DNA of 64,000 bases, taken from positions 807,275 to 871,274 of the forward strand of contig NZ_LMMV01000001.1 of NCBI RefSeq assembly GCF_001422405.1. The letters run 5' to 3'. Below, one piece after another: positions 18,528-26,921 of the stretch. The notes beneath the pieces were generated by a model. The model did not search any database, was not told the DNA's origin, and saw only the letters and a program-made list of their open reading frames with translations. A program made the position numbers and the translations under genes. Each line of letters opens with the position of its first letter. The first letter of the stretch is position 1. Source of the DNA: Pseudorhodoferax sp. Leaf267. GTDB taxonomy: Bacteria > Pseudomonadota > Gammaproteobacteria > Burkholderiales > Burkholderiaceae_C.

Positions 18528-19217
18528 TTACGTCCAGAGATCGAGCGGCGGGTCCTGCGCCACGGCGCGCACGATGTCGCCGCGCGTGACCACCCCGGTC
18601 ACCATGCCGGCCTCGTCCACCACCGGCAGGCCGGGCAGGCCGTTGTCGTGCAGCACGCCGGCCACGCGCCGGATCTCGGTGTCGGCCGCGGCGCTCGGCA
18701 CGGGCGTCCACATCACTTCTGCAATCGGCTGAGCCATGGCGGCCTGCCAGGTCGCGGCGTCCAGCTCGGACACGGCCAGGCGCTCGGCGCGCAGCAGGTC
18801 GGTGCGCAGCAGCAGCCCGACCAGCATGCCGGAGGGGCTGACCACCGGCACCTGGCCGTAGCCGTGGTAGCTCAGCAGCTTCCAGGCGTCCAGCACCGAA
18901 GTGTCCTGCACCAGCGTCAGCGCGGGCTGGCTCATGATCTCGGCCACGCGCACCAGGGGTTGGCGCTGCGTCTCGCGCGGCTGCGTCTGGGCGTAGGCGG
19001 CCAGGGCCTGGCGCGCCGCCGGGCCGCCGACCACCGGACCGGGCACGGCCGGCGCACCAGGCAGCAGGGCCGGGTCGGCCGACACGCGTTCCGGCAACTC
19101 GGTCTCATTGGAATCCACGCGCCGCGTGCGCGGCGCGGCGTTGACGCGCTCGATCTGGCGCAGCTGTTCGGCAGAGCCGGTGAACTGGCGCCCGGCGACG
19201 CCGTAGACGGAAAACAT
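18528..19217 (-). CDS. CBS-domain pair protein
   Basis: 229 residues. The N-terminal 80 residues are poorly conserved. Two CBS domains follow, recognised by VAEIMSQPALTLVQDTSVLD with YHGYGQVPVV (first) and IAEVMWTPVPSA with NGLPGLPVVDEAG (second). Paired CBS domains usually bind adenine nucleotides and modulate a partner. No effector domain is attached and the target is unknown. It is convergent with flhC; the stops are six bases apart. Confidence 0.8.
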   Translation of the reverse strand: MFSVYGVAGRQFTGSAEQLRQIERVNAAPRTRRVDSNETELPERVSADPALLPGAPAVPGPVVGGPAARQALAAYAQTQPRETQRQPLVRVAEIMSQPALTLVQDTSVLDAWKLLSYHGYGQVPVVSPSGMLVGLLLRTDLLRAERLAVSELDAATWQAAMAQPIAEVMWTPVPSAAADTEIRRVAGVLHDNGLPGLPVVDEAGMVTGVVTRGDIVRAVAQDPPLDLWT

Positions 19218-19305
19218 GGCAGCCCTCCTTGCGCAAACGCCGTGGGCGCAGTGGCGACAGAAATTATCACAGCCGGCATCGCCCGTACGGGATAGGGGTG
19301 CTTCC

Positions 19306-19311
19306 TACAAT
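19306..19311 (+). promoter_or_regulatory. -10 hexamer of uvrD, likely leaderless transcript
   Basis: TACAAT ends seven bases before the uvrD ATG, so transcription would start at or within a base or two of the start codon. No convincing -35 box or ribosome-binding site is visible. Confidence 0.45.
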
Positions 19312-19317
19312 CGCCCG

Positions 19318-21714
19318 ATGCCTCCATTCGAATCCCCGGGCGCCGTCGACGCGTCGCCGCTGCTGCGCCAGCTCAACCCCGAGCAACTGGCCGCCGTCAC
19401 GCTGCCCGATGAGCACGCGCTGATCCTGGCCGGCGCCGGCTCCGGCAAGACGCGCGTACTGACGACCCGCATCGCCTGGCTGCTGTCCACCGGCCGTGTC
19501 TCGCCCGGCGGCATCTTGGCCGTGACCTTCACCAACAAGGCGGCCAAGGAGATGGTCATGCGGCTTACCGCCATGCTGCCCGTGAACGCGCGCGGCATGT
19601 GGATCGGCACCTTCCACGGCCTGTGCAACCGCTTCCTGCGCGCACACTACAAGCTGGCCAACCTGCCGCAGAGCTTCCAGATCCTGGACACGCAGGACCA
19701 GCTCTCGGCCGTCAAGCGGCTCATGAAGCAGTTCAGCATCGACGACGAGCGCTTCCCGCCCAAGCAGCTGCAGTACTACATCAGCGGCAACAAGGAAGAG
19801 GGCCTGCGCCCGCACAACCTGGTGGCGCGCGACGAGGAGACGCGCAAGAAGATCGAGGTCTACCAGCTCTACGAAGAGCAATGCCAGCGCGAAGGGGTGG
19901 TCGATTTTGGCGAGCTGATGCTGCGCAGCTATGAATTGCTGCGCGACAACGATCCGGTGCGCGAGCACTACCAGCGCCGTTTCCGCCACATCCTGATCGA
20001 CGAGTTCCAGGACACCAACACGCTGCAGTACGCCTGGATCAAGATGCTGGCCGGCAAGGGCGAGGTCGACAAGGATCGCCCGCCGCACGCCGGCAGCGTG
20101 CTGGCCGTGGGCGACGACGACCAGAGCATCTACGCCTTCCGCGGCGCACGCGTGGGCAACATGGCCGACTTCGTGCGCGAGTTCGACGTGCGCCAGCAGA
20201 TCAAGCTGGAGCAGAACTACCGCAGCTTCAGCAACATTCTCGACTCGGCCAACGCGCTCATCGAACACAACAGCAAGCGCCTGGGCAAGAATTTGCGCAC
20301 CGACCAGGGCCCGGGCGAGCCGGTGCGCGTGGTGGAGCAGAGCAGCGACTTTGCCGAGGCGCAGTGGATGGTGGAGGAGATCCGCCAGCTCGTGCGGGAC
20401 GATGTCGAGCGCAAGGAGATCGCCGTGCTCTACCGCAGCAATGCGCAGAGCCGTGTGATCGAGACCGCGCTGTTCAACGCGGCCGTGCCCTACCGCGTGT
20501 ATGGCGGCCTGCGCTTCTTCGAGCGCGCCGAGATCAAGCATGCGCTGGCCTACCTGCGCCTGCTCGAGAACCCGAACGACGACACCAGCTTCCTGCGCGT
20601 GGTGAACTTCCCGCCGCGCGGCATCGGCGCGCGCAGCATCGAGCAGCTGCAGGACGCGGCGCGCGGCGCCGGCTGTTCATTGCACGACGCAGTCAGCACC
20701 ATGACCGGCAAGGCCGGCGCCAACTTGGGCGCCTTCGTCGCCAAGATCGACGTGCTGCGCGAGGAGACGCAGGGCCTGACGCTGCGCGAGATCATCGAGC
20801 AGGTGCTGGAGACCAGCGGCCTGATCGAGCACTACAAGGCCGACCGCGAGGGCGCGGACCGCATCGAGAACCTGGACGAACTGGTCAACGCGGCCGAGAG
20901 TTTCGTGACGCAGGAGGGCTTCGGCCGCGATGCCGTGGCCTTGCCGATCGACGAGCACGGCACGCGGCTCACGCAGTCGCCGGCCAGCCAGGGGCTGGAC
21001 CCGTCGCTGCCTGCGGCGGCGCAGAGCGAAGCCATCGCCGGCATCGTGCCCGACACGGGCGAGACGCTGTCGCCGCTGGCCGCCTTCCTGACCCACGCTG
21101 CGCTGGAGGCCGGCGACAACCAGGCCAAGGCCGGCCAGGACGCCGTGCAGCTCATGACCGTGCACGCCGCCAAAGGCCTGGAGTTCGATTGCGTGTTCAT
21201 CGGCGGCATGGAGGAGGGACTGTTCCCGCACGAGAACAGCATGAGCGACCGCGACGGGCTGGAGGAAGAGCGTCGGCTCATGTACGTGGCCATCACGCGC
21301 GCCCGCAAGCGCTTGTACCTGAGCTTTTCGCAGACGCGGCTGCTGCACGGCCAGACGCGCTACAACCTGCGCAGCCGGTTCTTCGAGGAGCTGCCGGAGG
21401 GCGCGCTGAAGTGGATCACGCCGAAACAGGGTGGCTTCGGCTCGGGCTGGAACGCGCAGCGCGGTGCGTCGCGGCCGGGCGGCTTCGGCATCGAGTCGGG
21501 CAACTTCCCCAGCAGCGCGCCGCTGCCGCCGCAGAAGGCCGAGCCGGCCCATGGGCTGCGCAGCGGCATGAAGGTGTTTCACAACAAGTTCGGCGAGGGC
21601 ACGGTCACGCTGCTCGAAGGGACGGGGGACGATGCGCGCGCGCAGATCAACTTCCCGCGCCACGGCGTCAAGTGGCTGGCGCTCGCCGTGGCCAAGCTGA
21701 CGCCGGTGCCCTGA
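19318..21714 (+). CDS. uvrD: UvrD/PcrA-type DNA helicase
   Basis: 798 residues. This is a superfamily 1A 3-to-5 helicase for nucleotide excision and mismatch repair. Walker A is AGAGSGKTRVL near residue 38, the DEFQDTN Walker B motif is near 230, followed by GDDDQSIYAFRGA, QNYRS, VHAAKGLEFD and VAITRARKRL. A polar insertion of about 60 residues precedes the VHAAKGLEF motif. The C-terminal region has a Tudor-like KVFHNKFGEGTV segment typical of UvrD and PcrA. There is no Shine-Dalgarno sequence. Confidence 0.93.
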   Translation: MPPFESPGAVDASPLLRQLNPEQLAAVTLPDEHALILAGAGSGKTRVLTTRIAWLLSTGRVSPGGILAVTFTNKAAKEMVMRLTAMLPVNARGMWIGTFHGLCNRFLRAHYKLANLPQSFQILDTQDQLSAVKRLMKQFSIDDERFPPKQLQYYISGNKEEGLRPHNLVARDEETRKKIEVYQLYEEQCQREGVVDFGELMLRSYELLRDNDPVREHYQRRFRHILIDEFQDTNTLQYAWIKMLAGKGEVDKDRPPHAGSVLAVGDDDQSIYAFRGARVGNMADFVREFDVRQQIKLEQNYRSFSNILDSANALIEHNSKRLGKNLRTDQGPGEPVRVVEQSSDFAEAQWMVEEIRQLVRDDVERKEIAVLYRSNAQSRVIETALFNAAVPYRVYGGLRFFERAEIKHALAYLRLLENPNDDTSFLRVVNFPPRGIGARSIEQLQDAARGAGCSLHDAVSTMTGKAGANLGAFVAKIDVLREETQGLTLREIIEQVLETSGLIEHYKADREGADRIENLDELVNAAESFVTQEGFGRDAVALPIDEHGTRLTQSPASQGLDPSLPAAAQSEAIAGIVPDTGETLSPLAAFLTHAALEAGDNQAKAGQDAVQLMTVHAAKGLEFDCVFIGGMEEGLFPHENSMSDRDGLEEERRLMYVAITRARKRLYLSFSQTRLLHGQTRYNLRSRFFEELPEGALKWITPKQGGFGSGWNAQRGASRPGGFGIESGNFPSSAPLPPQKAEPAHGLRSGMKVFHNKFGEGTVTLLEGTGDDARAQINFPRHGVKWLALAVAKLTPVP

Positions 21715-21720
21715 AGGCCA

Positions 21721-21744
21721 GGGCAGGGGGCTGCAGTCCTGCCC
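21721..21744. terminator. Weak hairpin after uvrD
   Basis: GGGCAGG and CCTGCCC form a 7-bp stem with a ten-base loop in the gap between the convergent uvrD and lipoprotein genes. No T-run follows. Confidence 0.3.
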
Positions 21745-21758
21745 CCTCGCTCGCACGC

Positions 21759-22538
21759 TCAGCGCATGCCGATCGCGGCCGTGCCGTGCTGACGGCTCGC
21801 GTCGAAGCCGGCGAACATGAATTGCTGGATGCCGTTCGCCAAGGGGTAGGCGAGGGCGATGCCGCTGGCCGATTGGTCCGGCAATGCGCATGGCGCAGGG
21901 CCGAAACGCAGCGACGCGTTGAAGACGTTCTTGCCCGATGGGCGTGGCGTCAGCGTGCCCGTCATGGTGCAGCCCAGGCTGGAGACCCCTGTGACCGAGC
22001 CGTTCGGCGCCACGCTCAGCGTGATGCTTTCGCCCGTGAGCGCGTTGAGAGACCAGTTGCCTGCGACGGAAGCCAGCGTCGCCGGCGTGTCGTACTTGTA
22101 GGGCGCGGTGTTCCCATCGCCCTTGAACGAGACGGCGAAACTGTCGAAGTTGAACTTGCCGTCGATCGTCTTGGCCCGTGCGTCGTAGCGCGCCGTTGCC
22201 GTGGCCGGCATCGCAGGCGATGCGCCGAAGTCGCGCAGATCCGTCGAGGTGTAGTTGCCGTCGCTGGAGTTGCCGCTGCCCTGCAGGAAGCCGCTGATCG
22301 CGAACAGTCCGGACGCCTGCTTGGCCCCGTAGAAGGCCCACACCTCCCCGGTGTCGGTGATCACCGCGCTGAAGGCGTTGAGGTCGTTCGCACCGCTCAG
22401 GGTTCCGACGTAGGCGCCTTCGGCTGTCGGGTTCGAGGGCATGTCGTCATCGCCGTCACCGCCGCCGCCGCCGCAGGCGACCAGGAGAGAGCTGAGCACG
22501 ACGGTGGCCAGCAGATTTTTTTGGAATGCGTGTCGCAT
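21759..22538 (-). CDS. Hypothetical lipoprotein with glycine/aspartate linker
   Basis: 259 residues. A lipoprotein signal ends in SLLVACGGGGGDGDDD, a spacer common in surface or periplasmic lipoproteins of this group. The remainder is beta-rich with repeated G-x-[ST] segments and two further cysteines (SLGCTM and PAPCAL) that could form a disulfide. The function is not recognisable. An upstream gap of about 220 bases to the flippase-like gene is divergent. Confidence 0.72.
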   Translation of the reverse strand: MRHAFQKNLLATVVLSSLLVACGGGGGDGDDDMPSNPTAEGAYVGTLSGANDLNAFSAVITDTGEVWAFYGAKQASGLFAISGFLQGSGNSSDGNYTSTDLRDFGASPAMPATATARYDARAKTIDGKFNFDSFAVSFKGDGNTAPYKYDTPATLASVAGNWSLNALTGESITLSVAPNGSVTGVSSLGCTMTGTLTPRPSGKNVFNASLRFGPAPCALPDQSASGIALAYPLANGIQQFMFAGFDASRQHGTAAIGMR

Positions 22539-22710
22539 GGGTGTCCTATTTGTTGTGGATGCGCCGGCCTGTTCCGGGGTGGCCGGGCGCTGGCAGTCTA
22601 GTGAGAGGGTGGCTCACTTTTCGTTGCGTTTGATACGCTGGATTTGCGGTTGCTTGCAGGCGGATGCGCGCTGCGCGGGGCGGGCGAGGCGCCATCGCAC
22701 AATGCGCGCC

Positions 22711-22779
22711 ATGCTCGTCAGCTTGCCCCCAGATCCTCCGCGTCGTGCGGCTGTTCCATGCAGGCCCGTGTGCGGCTGA
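22711..22779 (+). CDS. Possible short upstream ORF overlapping the flippase start
   Basis: A 22-codon frame starts at an ATG eight bases after a CACAAT -10-like hexamer (22698-22703) and ends inside the following gene, overlapping its ATG at 22758. It could couple translation of the membrane protein to a leaderless initiation. No conservation evidence is available, so it may be chance. Confidence 0.25.
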   Translation: MLVSLPPDPPRRAAVPCRPVCG

Positions 22780-23705
22780 CCGGCTGGGCGCGCCTGGCGC
22801 TCGCACCCGTTCTTTTGCTGGCCGTGCTGTGGACGGTGGACGTCGAGGCCGTGCTGCGCCAGCTGGCCGGTGCGCGACCGCACTGGCTGCTGGCGGGGCT
22901 GGCCAGTGCCATTGCGTCCAATCTGGTGTCGGCCTGGCGCTGGTGTTCGCTGGTGCGCTGGCTCGGCCACGCCGTGCGGCAGGCCTGGGCCCAGACGATC
23001 TACTTCCAGTCCATGGCCGTCGGCGCGCTGCTGCCCGGGGCCGTGGTGGGCGGCGATGTATTCCGCGCCCTGGCGCTGCGGCGCAGCGGGCAGGGCGCGC
23101 TGGAGGCCGGCCTGGCCGTGCTGCTGGATCGGCTCAGCGGCCTTTGGATGCTGTGGGTGCTGGCGGTGTCGGCGGCGGCATGGGGTGGCGCCGAGGCCTT
23201 GCCGGCGCTCGGCGTCGTCCTGGCGCCTGGCGCGCTGCTGGTGCTGGCAGGCGCGCTCGTGCTCATGCCGGCCTTGGCCTTGCTGGGCCTGCGGCGTGCG
23301 ACGCGAGCGGACGCATCGGCAGCCCTGTGGCGCCAGCGCGTGCACCGGCTCGCGCAGCGCGGCAACGGCGGCAGGGAATATGGACGGCAGCTGCTGGCGT
23401 CGCTCGCCGTGCAACTGCTGTCCGTGGGCGCGCTGGCCTGCGCCGGCCGGGCCATGGGGCTGGAGCTGCCGTTCTGGTGCTACGCCGTCGCGGCTGCTCC
23501 GACCTTCCTGATGGCGGCACTGCCGGTCAGCTTCGGCGGCTGGGGCACGCGCGAGGCTGCTGCGGCGTTGAGTCTGGGCCTGTTCGGCGTGGCTGCGCCG
23601 GTGGCCGTGGCGGCCTCACTGCTGTATGGGCTCATGGGTGTGGCGCAGGCGCTGTTCGGGGCGCTGTTGCTGGCGCGCCCCGTGCCGTTTGCAGGCAGCA
23701 CCTGA
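22758..23705 (+). CDS. Flippase-like membrane protein (lysylphosphatidylglycerol synthase TM family)
   Basis: About 315 residues with roughly eight hydrophobic segments. It belongs by pattern to the family represented by the MprF flippase domain and other lipid-handling membrane proteins: ASNLVSAWRWCSLVRWLG, FQSMAVGALLPGAVVGGDVFRALAL and PVSFGGWGTREAAA are characteristic. It probably moves or handles a lipid across the inner membrane; the substrate is unknown. The start is taken at MQARVRLTGWARL because upstream sequence in this frame is not hydrophobic and lacks a start signal. Confidence 0.75.
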   Translation: MQARVRLTGWARLALAPVLLLAVLWTVDVEAVLRQLAGARPHWLLAGLASAIASNLVSAWRWCSLVRWLGHAVRQAWAQTIYFQSMAVGALLPGAVVGGDVFRALALRRSGQGALEAGLAVLLDRLSGLWMLWVLAVSAAAWGGAEALPALGVVLAPGALLVLAGALVLMPALALLGLRRATRADASAALWRQRVHRLAQRGNGGREYGRQLLASLAVQLLSVGALACAGRAMGLELPFWCYAVAAAPTFLMAALPVSFGGWGTREAAAALSLGLFGVAAPVAVAASLLYGLMGVAQALFGALLLARPVPFAGST

Positions 23706-23858
23706 CCGAAGGCAGGGTGTGCCACCTGATTCATGCCCTGGTCCTACAGCCGTTTGCACCTCATCCGACAGCCGTGCGCTGCGCGCGAGCCTAGTCTTGC
23801 GGACGTGGGGCTTCCATGCTCCATTTCTTCACGCTAAAAAACCGCAAAGGAGCACCTC

Positions 23859-24221
23859 ATGCACAACGGCACCACGAGCACCCTCGAAGGCATCGCACAG
23901 GACGGCACGCTGCAGCGCGGCGTGCGTCAGGTCGGCGACACGCTGCACGACACTATCGACAAGGTTGCAGAGCCGGTGCAGAGCGCCGTCAACCGGGTGT
24001 CCAACACAGCGCACGAGAGCGTCAACAAGGTCGCGAATTCCGTGCGATCGGCCGCGAGCAGGGTCGATGAACAGGCACGCCGCGTGCGCGACACCGTGCG
24101 TGAGCTGCCGCACCAGGCCGCCGACCATGCGCGCGACTATGTGCGCATCCGCCCGCTGCAGGCCATCGGGGCGGCGTTCGTGATGGGCTGGTTGATCGGC
24201 CGCCTGGGCGCCTACCGCTGA
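23859..24221 (+). CDS. DUF883/ElaB-YqjD-like membrane-anchored protein
   Basis: 120 residues. Alternating amphipathic helix segments (VGDTLHDTIDKVAEPVQSAV and repeats of this pattern) lead to a C-terminal anchor, RPLQAIGAAFVMGWLIGRLG, that is typical of YqjD/ElaB/DUF883 proteins, which in E. coli bind ribosomes at the inner membrane in stationary phase. AAAGGAG precedes the ATG. It stands alone between the flippase-like gene and the ModE-like gene. Confidence 0.75.
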   Translation: MHNGTTSTLEGIAQDGTLQRGVRQVGDTLHDTIDKVAEPVQSAVNRVSNTAHESVNKVANSVRSAASRVDEQARRVRDTVRELPHQAADHARDYVRIRPLQAIGAAFVMGWLIGRLGAYR

Positions 24222-24247
24222 CCCTGCCGGCGCCTGCGGGGCGCCTG

Positions 24248-24253
24248 CACAAT
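24248..24253 (+). promoter_or_regulatory. -10 hexamer of the ModE-like gene, likely leaderless
   Basis: CACAAT ends eight bases before the ATG at 24261. A 16-base stretch (CACAATGCGCGCCATG) is identical at 22698-22713 before the flippase-region short ORF. No Shine-Dalgarno sequence is present. Confidence 0.4.
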
Positions 24254-24260
24254 GCGCGCC

Positions 24261-24608
24261 ATGAAGTCCAAAGTGCAGTTCCGCATGCGCATCTATCGCG
24301 ATGACAGCATCGCGATCGGGCCGGGCAAGGTCGCCTTGCTGGAGGCCGTGGCGGAGACCGGTTCGATTTCGGCTGCGGCGCGGCAGCTCGGCATGTCGTA
24401 CCGTCGCGCCTGGCTGCTGATCGATGAGACCAACCGCGCCATGGTGCATCCCGCCGTCAACACTGCTGCGGGTGGCGCACATGGCGGCGGCACGGCGCTG
24501 ACGCCGCTGGGTCAGGAACTCATCACGCGCTACCGCGCCGTGGAAAACGCCGCGCGCGTCGCGGCCGCTGCTGACCTGGCCGCGCTCAACCGCCTCATCG
24601 CTCCCTGA
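24261..24608 (+). CDS. ModE-like winged-helix regulator without molybdate-binding domain
   Basis: About 115 residues. The sequence is the N-terminal HTH domain of ModE and LysR-like regulators: GPGKVALLEAVAETGSISAAARQLGMSYRRAWLLID, then the wing and a short helix. The TOBE (mop) domains that bind molybdate in full-length ModE are missing. An ATG three codons earlier is possible; the later one is preferred because of the -10 hexamer. It is adjacent to and co-oriented with modBC, so regulation of that transporter is the natural inference. Confidence 0.78.
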   Translation: MKSKVQFRMRIYRDDSIAIGPGKVALLEAVAETGSISAAARQLGMSYRRAWLLIDETNRAMVHPAVNTAAGGAHGGGTALTPLGQELITRYRAVENAARVAAAADLAALNRLIAP

Positions 24609-24665
24609 CGGATACGGCGCCCGCCTGGTACGCCAGCCTGTGCCAGAATCGCGCGCTGTATCTCG

Positions 24666-25349
24666 ATGGACAGTACGCAGACGCTCCTCGCCGGCATGGA
24701 CTGGTCGCCTTTGATCCTGTCGATCAAGGTGGCTGCGTGGGCGACCGCCGTGGCACTGGTGCTGGGCGTCGCGCTCGGCTGGGTATTCGGCCGGCGCAAA
24801 TTTCTGGGCCGACAACTGCTCGAAGCCGTGTGCATGCTGCCGATGGTGTTGCCACCGACCGTCGTCGGCTACGCGATTCTGGTGCTGGCCGGCCGGCGCA
24901 GCCCGCTCGGGGCCTGGCTGCGCGCGCACTTCGACTACTCGATCATCTTCAGCTGGCATGGCGCGGTCGTGGCCTCTGCAGTGGTGGCGTTTCCGCTGGT
25001 GTTCAAGTCCGCCATTGCGGCGTTTGCAGGTGTCGATCGCTCACTGGAGGCTGCCGCCGCCACGCTGCGCCAGTCGCCGGTGTCGGTGTTCCTGCGCGTG
25101 ACCTTGCCACTGGCGTGGCCGGGCATCCTGGCCGGCACGCTGCTGGCGTTCGCACGGGCCATGGGGGAGTTCGGCGCCTCGTTGATGGTGGCCGGCTCCA
25201 TTTCCAAACAGACCCAGACCCTGTCCATGGCCATCTACGACGCCAGCCAGGCCGGACAGGACGACCTGGCCCTGGTGCTGGTGCTCATCACCTGTGCGGT
25301 GTCGATTGCCGTTCTGGTGCTGTCCAACCGCTTGTTTGCCGCACGATGA
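24666..25349 (+). CDS. modB: Molybdate ABC transporter permease ModB
   Basis: 227 residues with about five transmembrane helices and the EAA-type cytoplasmic loop (EAAAATLRQSPVSVFLRVTLPLAWPGI). The segment ARAMGEFGASLMVAGSI is characteristic of ModB. CAGAAT at 24644-24649 may be the -10 element. Its stop overlaps the modC start (ATGA). No binding-protein gene (modA) is found here, so the solute-binding partner must be encoded elsewhere, or the substrate differs (tungstate or sulfate-like oxyanion). Confidence 0.85.
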   Translation: MDSTQTLLAGMDWSPLILSIKVAAWATAVALVLGVALGWVFGRRKFLGRQLLEAVCMLPMVLPPTVVGYAILVLAGRRSPLGAWLRAHFDYSIIFSWHGAVVASAVVAFPLVFKSAIAAFAGVDRSLEAAAATLRQSPVSVFLRVTLPLAWPGILAGTLLAFARAMGEFGASLMVAGSISKQTQTLSMAIYDASQAGQDDLALVLVLITCAVSIAVLVLSNRLFAAR

Positions 25350-26146
25350 GTCAGGCCCGCATCGACGTCGCCCTGCGCCTGTCGGTCGCCGATGGCCAGC
25401 GTCGGTTCAACCTGTCGGCCAGGTTCGCGACAGACGCGGGCGTCGTGGCGCTGTACGGTCCTTCGGGGTCGGGCAAGTCGCTGAGCCTGCAGGCCATGGC
25501 CGGGCTGCTGCGGCCCGATGCCGGGCATGTGCGCATCGCCGGTCGCACGCTGTTCGACGCGCAGGCCGGCGTGGACCTGCCGCCGCGGGCCAGGCGCATC
25601 GGCTACCTGTTCCAGCACTACGCGCTGTTCCCGCACCTGTCGGTGCGCGAGAACGTGGCGTTCGGGCTGACCTCGTGGCGCCAGCGCAGGCTGTCGGCCG
25701 GGCAGAGTGCCCAGGTGGACGGCCTGCTGCACAGCTTCGGCCTGTCGGCCATGGCCGACAGCCGGCCGGCCACGCTGTCAGGCGGCCAGCAGCAGCGCGT
25801 GGCGCTGGCCCGGGCACTGGCCTGCCGGCCGGAACTGCTGCTGCTGGACGAGCCCTTTGCGGCGCTGAACCCGATGCTGCGCGATGAATTGCGTGGTGAG
25901 CTGCAGCAGGTCTGCCGCAGTGCCGGCGTTCCCGCGGTGATGATCACGCACGACGTGGAAGACGTGCTGGCACTGGCCGAGGTGTGCTTCGTCTACGAGG
26001 AAGGCCATGTAGTGCGCGCGGTGGACCTGCGCGATGCGACGCACCGCGATCTGGCGCGCGAGGCGCTCACGGGCTTGCAGCCTGCGCCCCTGTCGCCGCT
26101 GCGCCAGCGCATGCAGCGCCTGTTGTCCGGCCAAGCGGTCGAGTAG
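25346..26146 (+). CDS. modC: Molybdate ABC transporter ATP-binding protein ModC, short form
   Basis: 266 residues. Walker A is GPSGSGKSLSLQ near residue 38, the signature is TLSGGQQQRVALARAL near 145, and Walker B is LLLLDEPFAAL, followed by the ITHDVED switch histidine. Typical ModC proteins are about 350 residues with a C-terminal TOBE domain, and this one ends before it, as does the adjacent regulator. It overlaps modB and forms a two-gene permease/ATPase unit. Confidence 0.85.
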   Translation: MSQARIDVALRLSVADGQRRFNLSARFATDAGVVALYGPSGSGKSLSLQAMAGLLRPDAGHVRIAGRTLFDAQAGVDLPPRARRIGYLFQHYALFPHLSVRENVAFGLTSWRQRRLSAGQSAQVDGLLHSFGLSAMADSRPATLSGGQQQRVALARALACRPELLLLDEPFAALNPMLRDELRGELQQVCRSAGVPAVMITHDVEDVLALAEVCFVYEEGHVVRAVDLRDATHRDLAREALTGLQPAPLSPLRQRMQRLLSGQAVE

Positions 26147-26147
26147 T

Positions 26148-26921
26148 TCAGGGCAGCGCTGGCGGCTCGGTGGCGGCCGGCCCATCCGCGACGAAGCAGT
26201 CGCGGAAGGTGAAGAAGATCGAGGTGGACATCATCGCCGCCATCAGGAATGCGAACGGCATCATGATGGTGCTGGCCGCCTGTGCGCTGCCCAGCAACGA
26301 GGCGAACACCGCGATGACCATGCCCAGCACCATGACCAGCCCGCCCCAGGCCAGGCCGTACACCAGGAAAGCCCCCGCGTTGCGCAGGCAGGCCACGACG
26401 CTGAAGAACAGGCTCTTCACCGGTGACACGCCATGCCAGTGCACCAGGGCCGGGGCATGCCAGAACATCAGGAACACCGGCAAGTGCAGCAGCAGGGTCA
26501 GCAGCAGCGCAGCGCTGACCTGCTCGTTGGCGCCGCCTTCCGCGCCCGGCGCCGGGCCGGTGGGCACCAGCAGCGAGACGGCGAACGATGCAAGCATGGA
26601 CAGCGCCGTGTAGATCACACCCAGCTGCAGCATGGCCTTGAGCCGTTGCTGGCCGGCGCGGAAGGCGCTCACCAGCACGGTCGGCATCGGGAACTTGCCG
26701 CGGCTGGCCTCCTGTGTGGCGGCCATCAGGCCCAGCGTGCTGGCCGGCACGAGCACGCCGGCCAGCACCACGCCGATCGCTGGCAGCTGCGAGACGATCA
26801 GCATGACCGCCATGTACATGAAAAACAGGCCGATCAGCGCCAGCGGCTGGCGAAAGAACGTCTTCACGCCATCGCGCACCCATTGGACGCCGGTGCGGGC
26901 GGGAACAATGTTGAGGTTCAT
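26148..26921 (-). CDS. BPSS1780-family inner-membrane protein
   Basis: About 257 residues with five or six hydrophobic segments. The N-terminus (NIVPARTGVQWVRDGVKTFFRQPLAL) and the FRDCFV segment near the end are hallmarks of this betaproteobacterial family of unknown function. Its ATG overlaps the thrB stop, so the two are likely co-translated. It is convergent with modC. Confidence 0.82.
   Translation of the reverse strand: MNLNIVPARTGVQWVRDGVKTFFRQPLALIGLFFMYMAVMLIVSQLPAIGVVLAGVLVPASTLGLMAATQEASRGKFPMPTVLVSAFRAGQQRLKAMLQLGVIYTALSMLASFAVSLLVPTGPAPGAEGGANEQVSAALLLTLLLHLPVFLMFWHAPALVHWHGVSPVKSLFFSVVACLRNAGAFLVYGLAWGGLVMVLGMVIAVFASLLGSAQAASTIMMPFAFLMAAMMSTSIFFTFRDCFVADGPAATEPPALP

Noticed and set aside
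24609-24665. Molybdenum-cofactor riboswitch upstream of modB
   Set aside because: The gap is only 57 bases and no matching structured leader was found.
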